The notes: generated from the letters alone by a model not told the origin. Positions 1 to 10,391 are shown, counted from the first letter of the stretch. The stretch is 48,843 nucleotides of DNA from Acinetobacter sp. WC-141 (GCF_000313935.1 NZ_AMSS01000084.1:1-48843), one strand, 5' to 3'. Made by a program: numbers and translations.

Positions 1-120
1 TTTTTAAAACTTAATCTCTAAACCAACTTCCCATCAAATTCATCACTTAAAGCAATCAACTCAATTCCAAGTAACTGTTTTTCAACAAGTTTCTATCTGC
101 ATCACCGCCGATGGATGTGC

Positions 121-148
121 ATTATAGACCATCCCAATCCCTTTGCAA
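121..148 (-). promoter_or_regulatory. Strong rRNA-type sigma-70 promoter leaving the window
   Basis: On the minus strand there is a TTGCAA -35 box (143-148), a 16-bp spacer and a perfect TATAAT -10 box (121-126). A GC-richer discriminator (GCACATCC) follows, and a very T/A-rich upstream stretch could act as an UP element. This layout is typical of rrn P1 promoters. Bases 1-120 would be the start of its leader, so an rRNA operon or another strongly expressed unit probably lies just left of the window. The boxes are seen directly; the rRNA assignment is inference. Confidence 0.6.
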
Positions 149-333
149 GGGGTATTTCAGCCTTTTTCTATTGAGTGCCGTTTTTTTCTACTATTTTGCG
201 AAAAAAGTGATATATATGGCTTTTTTTTAGGCATTTTCACCACTTTTATTAATTTTTATTTTGGGAAAATACAGTTCATCTTAGATTTTTGATGTCTTCT
301 TATATAGTTGTTATAGGCATATATAGCATTCTC

Positions 334-441
334 GATTCCAAAGATTCCAAAGATTCCAAAGATTCCAAAGATTCCAAAGATTCCAAAGATTCCAAAGATT
401 CCAAAGATTCCAAAGATTCCAAAGATTCCAAAGATTCCAAA
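334..441. repeat. 9-bp tandem repeat, 12 copies (VNTR)
   Basis: Twelve perfect head-to-tail copies of GATTCCAAA lie between the left-edge promoter and tyrS. Because the unit is a multiple of three, a frame beginning with ATG at 292 stays open to 522 and would read (Asp-Ser-Lys)12. That frame has no ribosome binding site and no recognisable domain, so I read it as non-coding. Perfect short arrays like this usually vary in copy number between strains and are used as typing loci. Confidence 0.95.
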
Positions 442-534
442 GACATATTAGAGCAAATGCTCTACTCTCAAACTATATTTCCCTCTACTTTCTTATTTGC
501 TTTAATTACTTTTCATTATTAGTGAACTATAGAT

Positions 535-550
535 AGTTCCACGTGGAACG
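535..550. other. parS-like ParB binding site
   Basis: AGTTCCACGTGGAACG contains the perfect 14-bp palindrome GTTCCACGTGGAAC, the core of the chromosomal parS site known from Pseudomonas and close to the Bacillus consensus. It lies in non-coding DNA between the 9-bp tandem array and the tyrS terminator, about 18 kb from oriC. Two more sites in this window (15058 and 24230) support the reading. Confidence 0.85.
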
Positions 551-573
551 TTGAATTGTTTTTTTGATCCTTA

Positions 574-605
574 AATAAAAAAAGCAGGATTACTCCTGCT
601 TTTTA
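574..605 (-). terminator. tyrS terminator (bidirectional form)
   Basis: The inverted repeat AGCAGGA / TCCTGCT (583-589 and 594-600) has an A-tract on its left and a T-tract on its right, so it can end transcription from either side. It lies 18 bp beyond the tyrS stop codon. Confidence 0.85.
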
Positions 606-622
606 TTACTAAACAACTTTAC

Positions 623-1858
<1,236 letters not shown>

Positions 1859-1916
1859 TTATTCAATTTGTGCGATATACTAACATTTTTTCAGCGTCTT
1901 GCAGGGGAAGTTGCAT

Positions 1917-3044
1917 ATGAGCGCAATCTATATCGGCGTAATGACTGGCACTAGTATGGATGGTGTGGATATTGTTGCGGCTTCATTTGAGCCACTACAG
2001 CTTCATGCCACTCTTACGGTTCCATTCGAACCCGAATTACGTGATGAGCTTATGGCGTTAACTTTGCCTGATGACAATGAAATTGACCGCATGGGTAAAG
2101 CTGATGTTGCTCTAGCCAAAATGATTGGTCATGGGATTAATACTCTCATTGAAAAAAACCAGTTAGATCGTAGTCAAATTAAAGCAATTGGGTCGCATGG
2201 ACAAACTATTCGTCACCGTCCAGAACATGGATTTACGCTACAAATTGGCGATCCCAATATCATTACTGAAATCACTCAGATCCCGGTTGTTTCAGATTTT
2301 CGTCGTAGAGATATGGCAGCAGGTGGTCAAGGTGCACCATTGGTTCCAGCTTTCCATCAAGCACTATTTCAACATCCAAGTATTCATCGCGTGATTTTGA
2401 ATTTGGGTGGTATTGCTAATGTGAGTATGTTGCCTGCCAATAATGCTGACGGCGTATTTGGTTTTGATACAGGTCCTGCAAATATTTTGATGGATGCTTG
2501 GTGTCATCGTCATACAGGCCATCCATATGATGAAAATGGTGACTGGGCAGCTTACGGTCATCCTATTCGTTCGTTACTCGACCGTCTTCATGCTCATGAA
2601 TATTTTTCTAAAGAACCTCCTAAGAGCACAGGACGTGAAGATTTCAATATTGACTGGTTAGATGACCAGTTAATCGATTGGCGAAATGATTTAACTTATG
2701 ATGAGTTAGAAGATACCCCTGAAAACATCCAAGCTACCCTATTAAAGCTTACTGTGCGTGCCATTCAAAAAGCGATTTATCGCTCTGAGATGGAAACAGG
2801 TGAAGTGTATGTATGTGGTGGTGGTGCTTATAACTCTTATTTATTAGAACAATTACGCTGGCGTCTTCGTAAGCACAATTGGTCTGTTCAACCTACAGAC
2901 GTCTTAGGGCTCTCCCCTACTTGGGTCGAAGCTACAGCTTTTGCTTGGTTAGCAATGCGTTTTGTAAATAGTTTAAGTGGTAATTTGCCAGCGGTAACAG
3001 GTGCATCGGATTTCAGAATTCTAGGTACGATCACGGCGGTATAA
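1917..3044 (+). CDS. anmK: Anhydro-N-acetylmuramic acid kinase
   Basis: Phosphorylates and opens 1,6-anhydro-MurNAc to MurNAc-6-phosphate during cell-wall recycling. The 375-residue protein starts with the family's ATP-binding signature GVMTGTSMDGVD (residues 7-18) and carries the conserved GSHGQTIRH and GFDTGPANILMD stretches. The ATG at 1917 is preceded by AGGGGAAG at a good distance; the alternative upstream TTG lies before that ribosome binding site and is rejected. The gene diverges from tyrS. The window also encodes mpl and a lytic transglycosylase, other parts of murein turnover, but they are not linked to it. Confidence 0.96.
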   Translation: MSAIYIGVMTGTSMDGVDIVAASFEPLQLHATLTVPFEPELRDELMALTLPDDNEIDRMGKADVALAKMIGHGINTLIEKNQLDRSQIKAIGSHGQTIRHRPEHGFTLQIGDPNIITEITQIPVVSDFRRRDMAAGGQGAPLVPAFHQALFQHPSIHRVILNLGGIANVSMLPANNADGVFGFDTGPANILMDAWCHRHTGHPYDENGDWAAYGHPIRSLLDRLHAHEYFSKEPPKSTGREDFNIDWLDDQLIDWRNDLTYDELEDTPENIQATLLKLTVRAIQKAIYRSEMETGEVYVCGGGAYNSYLLEQLRWRLRKHNWSVQPTDVLGLSPTWVEATAFAWLAMRFVNSLSGNLPAVTGASDFRILGTITAV

Positions 3045-3171
3045 AACTATTTATTGATTTGATTGATCAGATTCGACCTCATAGCACATTTACTGACCCG
3101 AAATGCTGTTATTTAAATGAGCATAAAAACTCATGATAAATGCCGATAAAAATAATTTAAGGCATGTTTGT

Positions 3172-4014
3172 ATGGATCTAACTAAACGTATTCATCAATA
3201 CACACGTGGGGCTTGGACATTCGATGTGATTGATTCAGGCCCTATAGATGGTCCGCTCGTTGTTTTATTGCATGGTTTTCCAGAAACGGCTCATAGTTGG
3301 GAGCAAACCTCTGAATTATTGCATGAGCATCAATTTAGAACGCTTGCGATTCATCAACGTGGTTATAGTTTAAATGCTAGGCCCCAAAGCCGCTTTCAAT
3401 ATTCACTGAGTGAACTTGTAGAAGATGTAGCGAGTTTTATTAAGCAATTAGATCAACCCGTGTATTTAATTGGGCATGACTGGGGCTCGGCAATTGCTTC
3501 GGGCGTTGCTATGAAGTATCCACAATATATTCAACATCTCACTTTAGTTTCTGTGCCCCATCAAGCTGCTTTTTTAAAAGCCTGCTTAAGCAGCAGACAA
3601 CTTTTTAAATCTTATTATTTTGCAATTTTTCAGCTACCGATTCTGCCCGAACTTTTATTTAAAAAGATACCTAAATTGGGCCGTAAGTTTCTTAAGTCAT
3701 CAGGTATGACCGAAGAGCAAATTGCGATATTCGAGGCTGAGTTTATAGAAGAAAATAGATTATCTACGGCGTTGAATTGGTATCGTGGCTTTTTTTGGGA
3801 CAAGCCTCAAAATCCTTTTAAATCAATAGATGTTCCTACTCTTTTTATTTGGGGTAAACATGATATTGCCGTTACAGAAAAAAGTGCCGAGCTAAACTCA
3901 GATTATTTTAAAAATAGGTATGAGGCAGTTTTTATGGATGCGTCACATTGGATTCCATATCAGAATGCGCCTGAACTGGTGCAATACTTTTTAGAATCTG
4001 TTCGTCAAAAATAA
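3172..4014 (+). CDS. Alpha/beta hydrolase, epoxide-hydrolase type
   Basis: Predicted cytoplasmic hydrolase of 280 residues with the alpha/beta-hydrolase fold. HGFPETAHSW (from residue 34) is the oxyanion-hole region. The nucleophile elbow GHDWGS places Asp103 as the nucleophile, as in epoxide hydrolases and haloalkane dehalogenases rather than serine esterases. GKHDIAV supplies the likely acid and DASHW the catalytic His near the C-terminus. The ATG at 3172 has AAGG 9 bases upstream; an in-frame ATG at 3133 would add 13 residues and cannot be excluded. The substrate is unknown. It is convergent with erpA, with a shared terminator between them. Confidence 0.85.
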   Translation: MDLTKRIHQYTRGAWTFDVIDSGPIDGPLVVLLHGFPETAHSWEQTSELLHEHQFRTLAIHQRGYSLNARPQSRFQYSLSELVEDVASFIKQLDQPVYLIGHDWGSAIASGVAMKYPQYIQHLTLVSVPHQAAFLKACLSSRQLFKSYYFAIFQLPILPELLFKKIPKLGRKFLKSSGMTEEQIAIFEAEFIEENRLSTALNWYRGFFWDKPQNPFKSIDVPTLFIWGKHDIAVTEKSAELNSDYFKNRYEAVFMDASHWIPYQNAPELVQYFLESVRQK

Positions 4015-4027
4015 TAATCTGATCAAT

Positions 4028-4060
4028 AAAAAAACCTCTCGTCATGGAGAGGTTTTTTAA
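4028..4060. terminator. Bidirectional terminator between hydrolase gene and erpA
   Basis: The arms ACCTCTC and GGAGAGGT around a short loop are flanked by an A-run on the left and a T-run on the right. It serves the two convergent genes. Confidence 0.9.
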
Positions 4061-4074
4061 ATTTTAAAATTCTT

Positions 4075-4410
4075 TTAAATCGAGAATGAAGAGCCACAAC
4101 CACATGTTGTTGTTGCATTCGGGTTTTGGATAATAAAACGCGATCCTTCAAGGCCTTCTACATAGTCAACCACTGAACCAATTAAATATTGATAGCTAAG
4201 TGAATCCACAAGCATTTTTACATCGCCATTTACGAATTCTGCATCATCTTCATTTACGCTTTCAGCAAAATTAAAGCCATACGAAAACCCTGAACAGCCG
4301 CCTCCCGTTACATATACACGTAACATGAGATCGTCATTCCCTTCACTATCACGGAGTTGGCGTACCTTATTGGCAGCATTATCTGTCAAAACTAGAGCTT
4401 GGGCATTCAT
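4075..4410 (-). CDS. erpA: Iron-sulfur cluster insertion protein ErpA (A-type carrier)
   Basis: Carries Fe-S clusters to apo-proteins, including isoprenoid-pathway enzymes in Enterobacteria. The 111-residue protein has the three cluster ligands of A-type carriers at Cys39, Cys103 and Cys105 (GGGCSG, and CGCG near the C-terminus), with the spacing seen in IscA, ErpA and SufA. Its stand-alone position and C-terminal CGCGSSFSI favour ErpA over IscA, which usually sits in an isc cluster. The ATG start gives the normal length. Confidence 0.93.
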   Translation of the reverse strand: MNAQALVLTDNAANKVRQLRDSEGNDDLMLRVYVTGGGCSGFSYGFNFAESVNEDDAEFVNGDVKMLVDSLSYQYLIGSVVDYVEGLEGSRFIIQNPNATTTCGCGSSFSI

Positions 4411-4444
4411 GATGATTGTTCCTCGGATTTTGCTGTGCCTTTCA

Positions 4445-4492
4445 AAATAAAAAAGACCCTATATTGAGTATAGCATAATCAATATAGGGTCT
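4445..4492 (-). terminator. Terminator of the first binding-protein-like gene
   Basis: A perfect inverted repeat with 14-bp arms (4454-4467 and 4479-4492, AGACCCTATATTGA on the left) has an A-rich run on its left, which becomes a U-run for minus-strand transcripts. It separates the gene at 4535-5539 from erpA. Confidence 0.85.
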
Positions 4493-4534
4493 GTCTTCGA
4501 AGTTTAAAGCCAATCTTGAGTATTTTTATCAAGA

Positions 4535-5539
4535 TTATTTGTAATTCTCGTCTTGTAAGCCACATTCGAAGTTTTTAGCATCTTGTTTACAACGGAATTG
4601 CCATAGTAGTTTCATCATGCGTTTATCATACACGCCACGTTGTGTAAGGTTAATTCGTGATTCACGCATGAGCTTTTGGTAACCTGGTTTATCGGCTGCT
4701 GGGACATCCATCCAGTATTTTTGTGGAATATCCGCTTTCATCTTACCCAAGATGGTAAAAGCACGTGGTAACTGACCTGAAACCCATTCTCTAGATTTCT
4801 GACCAAAACCAGCTGGGAACTTATCAGGACGGATAATAATATTTCCTGTGACCTGTAAGATCGGATAGTTCACGATCGCACCTTTTGTTCCTAAACCTTT
4901 TTGTAACTCTAAAGGTTTAAATGCTGCTGCTGGCGCACCGATAATATCAACTTGATGGTTATTAAATTTCGCACCAAAATTTGTTACGTCAGCACTAACA
5001 GCCTGTGCCCCGACCTGCTGAACCATAATTTTTTGTGCTTCATCATAGTCAAGAACAGCAATTTTCTTACCTGCGGCTTTCGCTACTGTATTGATGCTGC
5101 GATCGTTTACTAAAAGGTAAGCATCACCAACCGGAATAACACCGACAACCTCATAGCGACCATTAACCATATATTTACTAAAAGTCGGACTCGCTAAACC
5201 TTGCATCACTTTTACAGCAAGCTTGAGGTCAGGAATGGCCCCGATTGCGTCTAATGACCCAGTAAATGAGTTAAATTGACGGCCACGCATCCCTGACACA
5301 CTAATACCATCACATTTGCCTGCTTTAAAATCTTCAGCAATCACGGCTTCATTTTGGTTTACTTTAAGTTCAATATCAGCTCCCCAGTTTTTAGCGGCAA
5401 GTTGATAATCCTTCATCAGCGCATAGACATCACCATTTTTACCAACGAAGTCAAAAACACATACTGTTTGTTTAGCCTGAGCTGCAAAAGAAACTGTAGT
5501 AAGTCCCATCGCAAGTAATAGCATTTTGGAAAATTGCAT
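4535..5539 (-). CDS. Putative periplasmic solute-binding-like protein, copy 1
   Basis: Function unknown. The 334-residue secreted protein has a clear signal peptide (cleavage after AAQA) and overall features of a type-2 periplasmic binding protein, but I recognise no named family with certainty. It is paralogous to the next two genes upstream. Shared landmarks are VCVFD at the mature N-terminus, AGKCD, a GQKSR/W block and two C-terminal cysteines in RC...NFEC, which probably form disulfides. It is the most divergent of the three: it reads GAPAAAFKPLEL where the others have AYAYKPLE, and lacks their MMEEWALAAK stretch. The ATG reading MQFSKML has AAGGAAA upstream; the longer frame (MKFLGIEK) starts before that site. 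Confidence 0.75.
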   Translation of the reverse strand: MQFSKMLLLAMGLTTVSFAAQAKQTVCVFDFVGKNGDVYALMKDYQLAAKNWGADIELKVNQNEAVIAEDFKAGKCDGISVSGMRGRQFNSFTGSLDAIGAIPDLKLAVKVMQGLASPTFSKYMVNGRYEVVGVIPVGDAYLLVNDRSINTVAKAAGKKIAVLDYDEAQKIMVQQVGAQAVSADVTNFGAKFNNHQVDIIGAPAAAFKPLELQKGLGTKGAIVNYPILQVTGNIIIRPDKFPAGFGQKSREWVSGQLPRAFTILGKMKADIPQKYWMDVPAADKPGYQKLMRESRINLTQRGVYDKRMMKLLWQFRCKQDAKNFECGLQDENYK

Positions 5540-5842
5540 ATTCTTTTTCCTTTCCTTGTGGAGTTTTTGTTTTTCGATACCAAGAAATTTCACACCGATC
5601 AGGTATGAATCGGATAGGCTTCATATAAAAATCATGTTGGAATATTTGTATAGACCCTATTTGCTTTTATGATTTTATTTCCATGAAAAATAGATAGCGA
5701 TTAGCCTAACTATTAGCAATTATTTTAATCACACAAGTCCTTGATCCATTTTTATACCTTCATGTTTCCTTATGAAGTTTTTATCTAAATTTAGCTTAAC
5801 GTCTTTCTAACTAACCACAATGGCAGAATTGACAGGACATAG
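5540..5842. other. Intergenic region between binding-protein-like genes 1 and 2
   Basis: About 300 bp of AT-rich DNA upstream of copy 1. It must hold the copy 1 promoter because copy 2 ends in its own terminator, but I cannot pick out convincing promoter boxes, an operator or a small ORF. Confidence 0.4.
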
Positions 5843-5875
5843 AAAACAAAAAGCCTAGAACTCAGTCTAGGCTTT
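5843..5875 (-). terminator. Terminator of binding-protein-like gene 2
   Basis: AAAGCCTAGA (5850-5859) pairs with TCTAGGCTTT (5866-5875) around a 6-base loop, with an A-rich stretch on the left giving a U-run on the minus strand. It follows the stop codon at 5892. Confidence 0.85.
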
Positions 5876-5891
5876 CTGAAAGAAATTAAGA

Positions 5892-6899
5892 TTATTCACC
5901 AGGCATTGAACATTCAAAATTAGCCTTGTCTACAGAACAACGTGCTTTTTTAAGTACAGACATCATTCCTGCATCGTAAACACCGCGTTTAGTTAAGTCC
6001 ATACGGCCATCACGCAACATTTTTTGATACTTAAGTTTGTCTTCAGCACTTAAGTTCATTTTGTATTTACCAGGGATTTGCGCTTCTAAACGGTTGATCA
6101 TTGCAAAGCTCTTCGGTAACTGTTTAACAAACCAGTCACGAGATTTTTGACCAAAACCAGCTGGGAATTTATCAGAACGTAATACTAGATCTGCTGTAAC
6201 GTGTAATACAGGGAAGTTCCACATTACACCGTTTGCGCCTAAACCTTTATTTAACTCTAATGGTTTGTAAGCATAAGCAGGCGCACCTACCATATCTACC
6301 TGACCATTGTTAAATTTCGCAGCAAAGTTTGAAATATCAGAAAGAACTGCTTGAGCACCTACGCGTTGCACCATAATTTTTTGTGCATCGTCATAGCCAA
6401 GTACGGCGAATTTTTTACCCGCAGCTTTTTCAACAGAGTTGATGTTTTTGTCACGTACGAAAATGAATGCTGAACCTAGCGGAGAAATACCAGCAACTTC
6501 GTATTTTTTACCACCCATATTAGTGGTCATTTTTGCTGCATTACGCGCATCTAATACATAAGTAATTGCACGTTGAGCGATTTGGTTATTTGGAACACCG
6601 CCTAGTGAGTCGATAGATCCTGCGAATTTGTTATATTGGCGTGCACGCATTGCTGTCATTGCTACAGCATCACATTTGCCTGCTTTAAAATCATTATCAG
6701 CAACAGCCTCGTCCTGACGAGGAACTAAGTTAATTTCAGTACCCCAGCCTTTTGCAGCTAGAGCCCATTCTTCCATCATTTTATATGAGTCGCCTGCTTT
6801 TCCTAAGAGGTCGAATACACATACGGTACTCGCTGCTTGCGCTGAAGCAGAAAAACCAACAACAGAAGCGGCAGCCATAGCAAGTACGATTTTTTTCAT
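5892..6899 (-). CDS. Putative periplasmic solute-binding-like protein, copy 2
   Basis: A 335-residue secreted paralogue of its two neighbours; function unknown. The signal peptide ends at about ASAQA. The mature protein opens with VCVFDLLGKAGDSYKMMEEW and has AGKCDAVAMTAMR, GAPAYAYKPLEL and a C-terminal RCSVDKANFEC cysteine pair. Similarity to copy 3 runs over the whole length, showing tandem duplication. Two start codons lie 9 bp apart. The second (MKKIVLAM) has GGAAGG at 9 bases and is preferred; for the first, that same site would touch the start codon. A terminator follows it, and long gaps on both sides suggest separate transcription. Confidence 0.78.
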   Translation of the reverse strand: MKKIVLAMAAASVVGFSASAQAASTVCVFDLLGKAGDSYKMMEEWALAAKGWGTEINLVPRQDEAVADNDFKAGKCDAVAMTAMRARQYNKFAGSIDSLGGVPNNQIAQRAITYVLDARNAAKMTTNMGGKKYEVAGISPLGSAFIFVRDKNINSVEKAAGKKFAVLGYDDAQKIMVQRVGAQAVLSDISNFAAKFNNGQVDMVGAPAYAYKPLELNKGLGANGVMWNFPVLHVTADLVLRSDKFPAGFGQKSRDWFVKQLPKSFAMINRLEAQIPGKYKMNLSAEDKLKYQKMLRDGRMDLTKRGVYDAGMMSVLKKARCSVDKANFECSMPGE

Positions 6900-7154
6900 T
6901 TTCTTCATCCTTCCACGGAACAGATTTTTTGTTTGAAGTTTCCTTTCAAAGACAGATATTAATCATGTTTTTTAGAAAAAAATAGAGCTTTTACTCAAAT
7001 ATTTTTATCTCATTGAACCATTGTTTGTTCAATTTAAATTATTTATTAGCAGTAAAAATCACTAAGTTTCCGTAAGTTACTTTTTATATTCATAATTTTC
7101 ATACCCATATTCAGCTTTGAAATATATGTAGCGTTTTTGTGTTTAAAAAATCAA

Positions 7155-8159
7155 CTACTCTCCATTCAGGGTACATTCAAAATTTGTCCGTTCCACTGTA
7201 CAGCGAGCGCGCTTCAGCACGCTCATCATTGTGGCATCGTATACACCTTGTTTTGTTAAGCTGAGGCGACCTTCACGTAAAATTTTTTGATATTTAATTT
7301 TGTCTTCGGCTGAAAAATTCATTTTAATCTTTGAGGGTACGCCCACTTCTAGTCGTTTTACCATGGCAAAGTTCTGAGGTAATTGCTGTAGAAACCAATC
7401 ACGTGACTTTATTCCAAAATCGACTGGGAACTTATCACTTCGAGTAATTAAATTACCCGTAACGTTCACCACCGGAAAAGTAAACATAGCCCCATTCGTT
7501 CCAACACCTTTGCCAATCTCTAGTGGTTTATAGGCATAAGCAGGTGCCGCAATTGCATCGACTTGACCACTATTAAACTTTTTCACGAAATCGGTAATTT
7601 CAGAAGGAATAGGTTTTGCGCCAATACTTTCAACCATAATTTTTTGTGCTGCATCATATTGCAAAATAGCAAATTTAGTCCCACGCACTTTTTCAATTGA
7701 GTTCAGGTTTTTATCTCTTACAAATAAGTACGCCAATCCAATCTGGACAATACCGACAACTTCATAATTTGTTCCATTCTGTGCAGTCACTAGACGAGTT
7801 TTATTGCGTTTATCAAGAACGTAGCTAATCGCTTTTTGGGCAATCGCATTACTGGTTACCCCACCAATCGCATCAATCGAACCTGCAAATTTATTGTAAT
7901 TTCGCGTCCGCATAGAGGTCATATAAGCGGCATCACATTTACCTTCGCGCAGTCTACGATCAACCAAACCTTCATCTTGAAATGGAATTAAGGTGATATC
8001 TGCTTGCCATTCTTTCGCTGCGAGAGCCCACTCTTCCATCATTTTATAGGATTCACCTGACTTTCCTAATAAATCAAACACACAAACATTTTGTCCCGCT
8101 TGTGCTGTTCCCATAACACAGCAAAATACTGTGCCAATTATCCCCAATCCTTTTTTCAT
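7155..8159 (-). CDS. Putative periplasmic solute-binding-like protein, copy 3
   Basis: A 334-residue secreted protein, third member of the tandem family; function unknown. A signal peptide ending in AQA is followed by NVCVFDLLGKSGESYKMMEEW, EGKCDAAYMTSMR and a C-terminal RCTVERTNFEC pair. It is closer to copy 2 than to copy 1 throughout. About 255 bp separates it from copy 2, with no obvious strong terminator in the gap. A substrate-binding role is inferred from secretion, size and motif style; no transporter permease or ATPase gene lies nearby (the ABC-F gene upstream is not a transporter). Confidence 0.78.
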   Translation of the reverse strand: MKKGLGIIGTVFCCVMGTAQAGQNVCVFDLLGKSGESYKMMEEWALAAKEWQADITLIPFQDEGLVDRRLREGKCDAAYMTSMRTRNYNKFAGSIDAIGGVTSNAIAQKAISYVLDKRNKTRLVTAQNGTNYEVVGIVQIGLAYLFVRDKNLNSIEKVRGTKFAILQYDAAQKIMVESIGAKPIPSEITDFVKKFNSGQVDAIAAPAYAYKPLEIGKGVGTNGAMFTFPVVNVTGNLITRSDKFPVDFGIKSRDWFLQQLPQNFAMVKRLEVGVPSKIKMNFSAEDKIKYQKILREGRLSLTKQGVYDATMMSVLKRARCTVERTNFECTLNGE

Positions 8160-8412
8160 TTAACTTTCCTTAGTCTATTTCTATTAGTAGTTCATTTATT
8201 AACCAAATCTTAAACTGCTTTTATTTTAGTCATATTTTTTTAAATGTGTTCTATCTTGTTCAATATTTTGAAAATTTCGGATGAATAGCTGAGTCCAGAG
8301 TTTTTCTATTTCTACAATTATTGTCTGCTTCTAACTTAAATCCGGAATGTTTTGTTTTCATCGACAGTTGTCTTTAAAATACAGCATCCCTAACTCACCT
8401 CGATACAATAAG

Positions 8413-10341
8413 ATGATTCAATTTGACCAAGTTTCTTTACGCCGCGGTGGACGTATTTTATTTCAAAAAGCGTCTATGCAATTACACCCAGGTTGGAAGA
8501 TTGGTCTAACTGGTGTAAATGGTGCAGGTAAATCGACTTTATTTGCTGCATTACTTGGAAGTTTAGGTGCCGATGAAGGTTCTCTTACTCGTCCTTCAGG
8601 CTGGACCGTAGCGCATATGGCGCAAGAAATAAAAGCCTTAGATATGCCTGCAATTGATTTTGTTCTTTCAGGTGATGAAGAGTTTTGGGATATTCAAAAT
8701 AAGCTTGCTCAACCAGATCAACTGAGTGACTTTGAATTGGCTAAATTGCATGGCCGCTTTGATGAAATTCATGGTTATTCAGCGCCCTCTAAAGCTGCGC
8801 AGCTCATGGCGGGTCTTGGTTTTCTAGAAAATCAATTACGTTTGAACGTTGAGAGTTTCTCAGGTGGATGGCGTATGCGCTTAAATTTGGCACGTACCCT
8901 CATGAGCCGTTCAGATTTATTATTACTAGATGAACCAACAAACCACTTAGACTTAGATGCAATTCTGTGGTTAGAAGATTGGCTTAAAGCCTATGAAGGT
9001 ACACTCATCCTCATTTCGCATGACCGCGACTTTCTAGATGCGATTACAGATCATATTCTTCATATTGAAAATCAGGAACTCACGCTTTACACCGGAAACT
9101 ACTCTACATTTGAAACTACGCGTAGTGAACGTCTTGCACAGCAACAACAAGCTTTTGAGAAACAAGAAGAAACGCGCGCTCACCTACAAAAGTTTATTGA
9201 CCGTTTTAAAGCAAAAGCAACCAAAGCTCGTCAGGCACAAAGTCGTATTAAACAACTTGAGCGCATGCAGCAACTTGCACCCGCTCATGTAGATACGCCG
9301 TTTACTTTTAGTTTCCGTGAACCCACCAAAATGAGTTCTCCTTTGCTGACTTTAGACAATGCCAGCATTGGTTATGGTGATAAACAAATTGCCGAAAAAA
9401 TTAGATTACAAATTACACCAACTTCACGTATTGGTTTACTTGGTATGAACGGCGCGGGTAAATCGACCTTAATTAAGAGCTTAGTAGGTGATTTGCCGCT
9501 CTTAGCTGGTGAACGAAAGGCGTCAGAATTACTTAATATTGGTTACTTTGCCCAGCACCAAATGGATGCTTTAGATGGCCATGCTACTCCAATGTTACAA
9601 ATTGCCCGTTTAGCAGACAAAAAAATTAGTGAAGCCACCTTACGTTCTTTTTTAGGTAGTTTTGGCTTTAGTGGTGAACGCATGGATACGCCATGTGAAA
9701 CCTTTTCTGGTGGAGAACGTGCTCGTTTAGCCCTCGCACTGATTGTATGGCAGCGTCCAAATGTTTTAATTTTGGACGAACCGACGAACCATTTAGATCT
9801 TGATATGCGTCATGCATTGAGCATGGCATTACAAGACTTTGAAGGTGCTGTTGTACTGGTTTCCCACGAACGTCAACTCATTGCAAGTGTTTGTGACGAG
9901 CTTCTTTTGGTACACGGCGGTAAATGTACCGAGTTTGAAGGCGATTTACAGGATTATGCAAAATGGCTACGTGAAGCACGTCAGCAACTCATCAATGCTC
10001 AAACTGCTGTGGCGCAGAATAATTCGTCCTCTACCACTGCCGCCCCAGCTAAAGTTGACAAAGAAGCACAGCGTAAAGAAGCAGCTCGCCGTCGTGAACA
10101 AACTCGACCTATTCGTAAAAATATCGAAAAAGTTGAATCTCAAATTGATAAACTTCAACCACAGCTTGTCAAAATTGAAGAATCTTTAGCAGATACGTCT
10201 TTATATGATGCAGCACGTAAGGATGATCTACTCAAACTTATGAATGAACAAACTGAGTTAAAGGCTAAACTTGAGCAATATGAAGAGCAGCTTTTAGAAC
10301 TCATGATGGAATTAGAAGAGATGGAAACTTCTTTTGATTAA
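8413..10341 (+). CDS. yheS: ABC-F family ATPase, YheS type
   Basis: Soluble twin-ATPase of the ABC-F class, which acts on ribosomes rather than in transport. The 642-residue protein has two cassettes: Walker A GVNGAGKST with signature SGGWRMRLNLA, then GMNGAGKST with signature SGGERARLALA. Each cassette has a LLLDEPTNHLDLD or LILDEPTNHLDLD Walker B region. A charged linker separates them and a long C-terminal coiled-coil arm (about residue 560 to the end) follows. The start MIQFDQVSLRRGGR matches the YheS-type N-terminus; the longer frame from 8347 adds 22 residues of no family character. The ribosome binding site is weak. The symbol rests on overall resemblance to E. coli YheS. Confidence 0.88.
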   Translation: MIQFDQVSLRRGGRILFQKASMQLHPGWKIGLTGVNGAGKSTLFAALLGSLGADEGSLTRPSGWTVAHMAQEIKALDMPAIDFVLSGDEEFWDIQNKLAQPDQLSDFELAKLHGRFDEIHGYSAPSKAAQLMAGLGFLENQLRLNVESFSGGWRMRLNLARTLMSRSDLLLLDEPTNHLDLDAILWLEDWLKAYEGTLILISHDRDFLDAITDHILHIENQELTLYTGNYSTFETTRSERLAQQQQAFEKQEETRAHLQKFIDRFKAKATKARQAQSRIKQLERMQQLAPAHVDTPFTFSFREPTKMSSPLLTLDNASIGYGDKQIAEKIRLQITPTSRIGLLGMNGAGKSTLIKSLVGDLPLLAGERKASELLNIGYFAQHQMDALDGHATPMLQIARLADKKISEATLRSFLGSFGFSGERMDTPCETFSGGERARLALALIVWQRPNVLILDEPTNHLDLDMRHALSMALQDFEGAVVLVSHERQLIASVCDELLLVHGGKCTEFEGDLQDYAKWLREARQQLINAQTAVAQNNSSSTTAAPAKVDKEAQRKEAARRREQTRPIRKNIEKVESQIDKLQPQLVKIEESLADTSLYDAARKDDLLKLMNEQTELKAKLEQYEEQLLELMMELEEMETSFD

Positions 10342-10353
10342 TCTATTTTCCAA

Positions 10354-10386
10354 AATAAAAAAGCCGATTTCTTAATCGGCTTTTTT
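10354..10386. terminator. Bidirectional terminator
   Basis: AAGCCGATT (10361-10369) pairs with AATCGGCTT (10374-10382) around TCTT, with A's to the left and T's to the right. It serves the convergent yheS and beta-propeller genes. Confidence 0.9.
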
Positions 10387-10391
10387 ATTAA

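Noticed and set aside
292..522. Protein of Asp-Ser-Lys repeats
   Set aside because: No ribosome binding site and no domain; the frame is open only because the 9-bp unit contains no stop codon in this phase.
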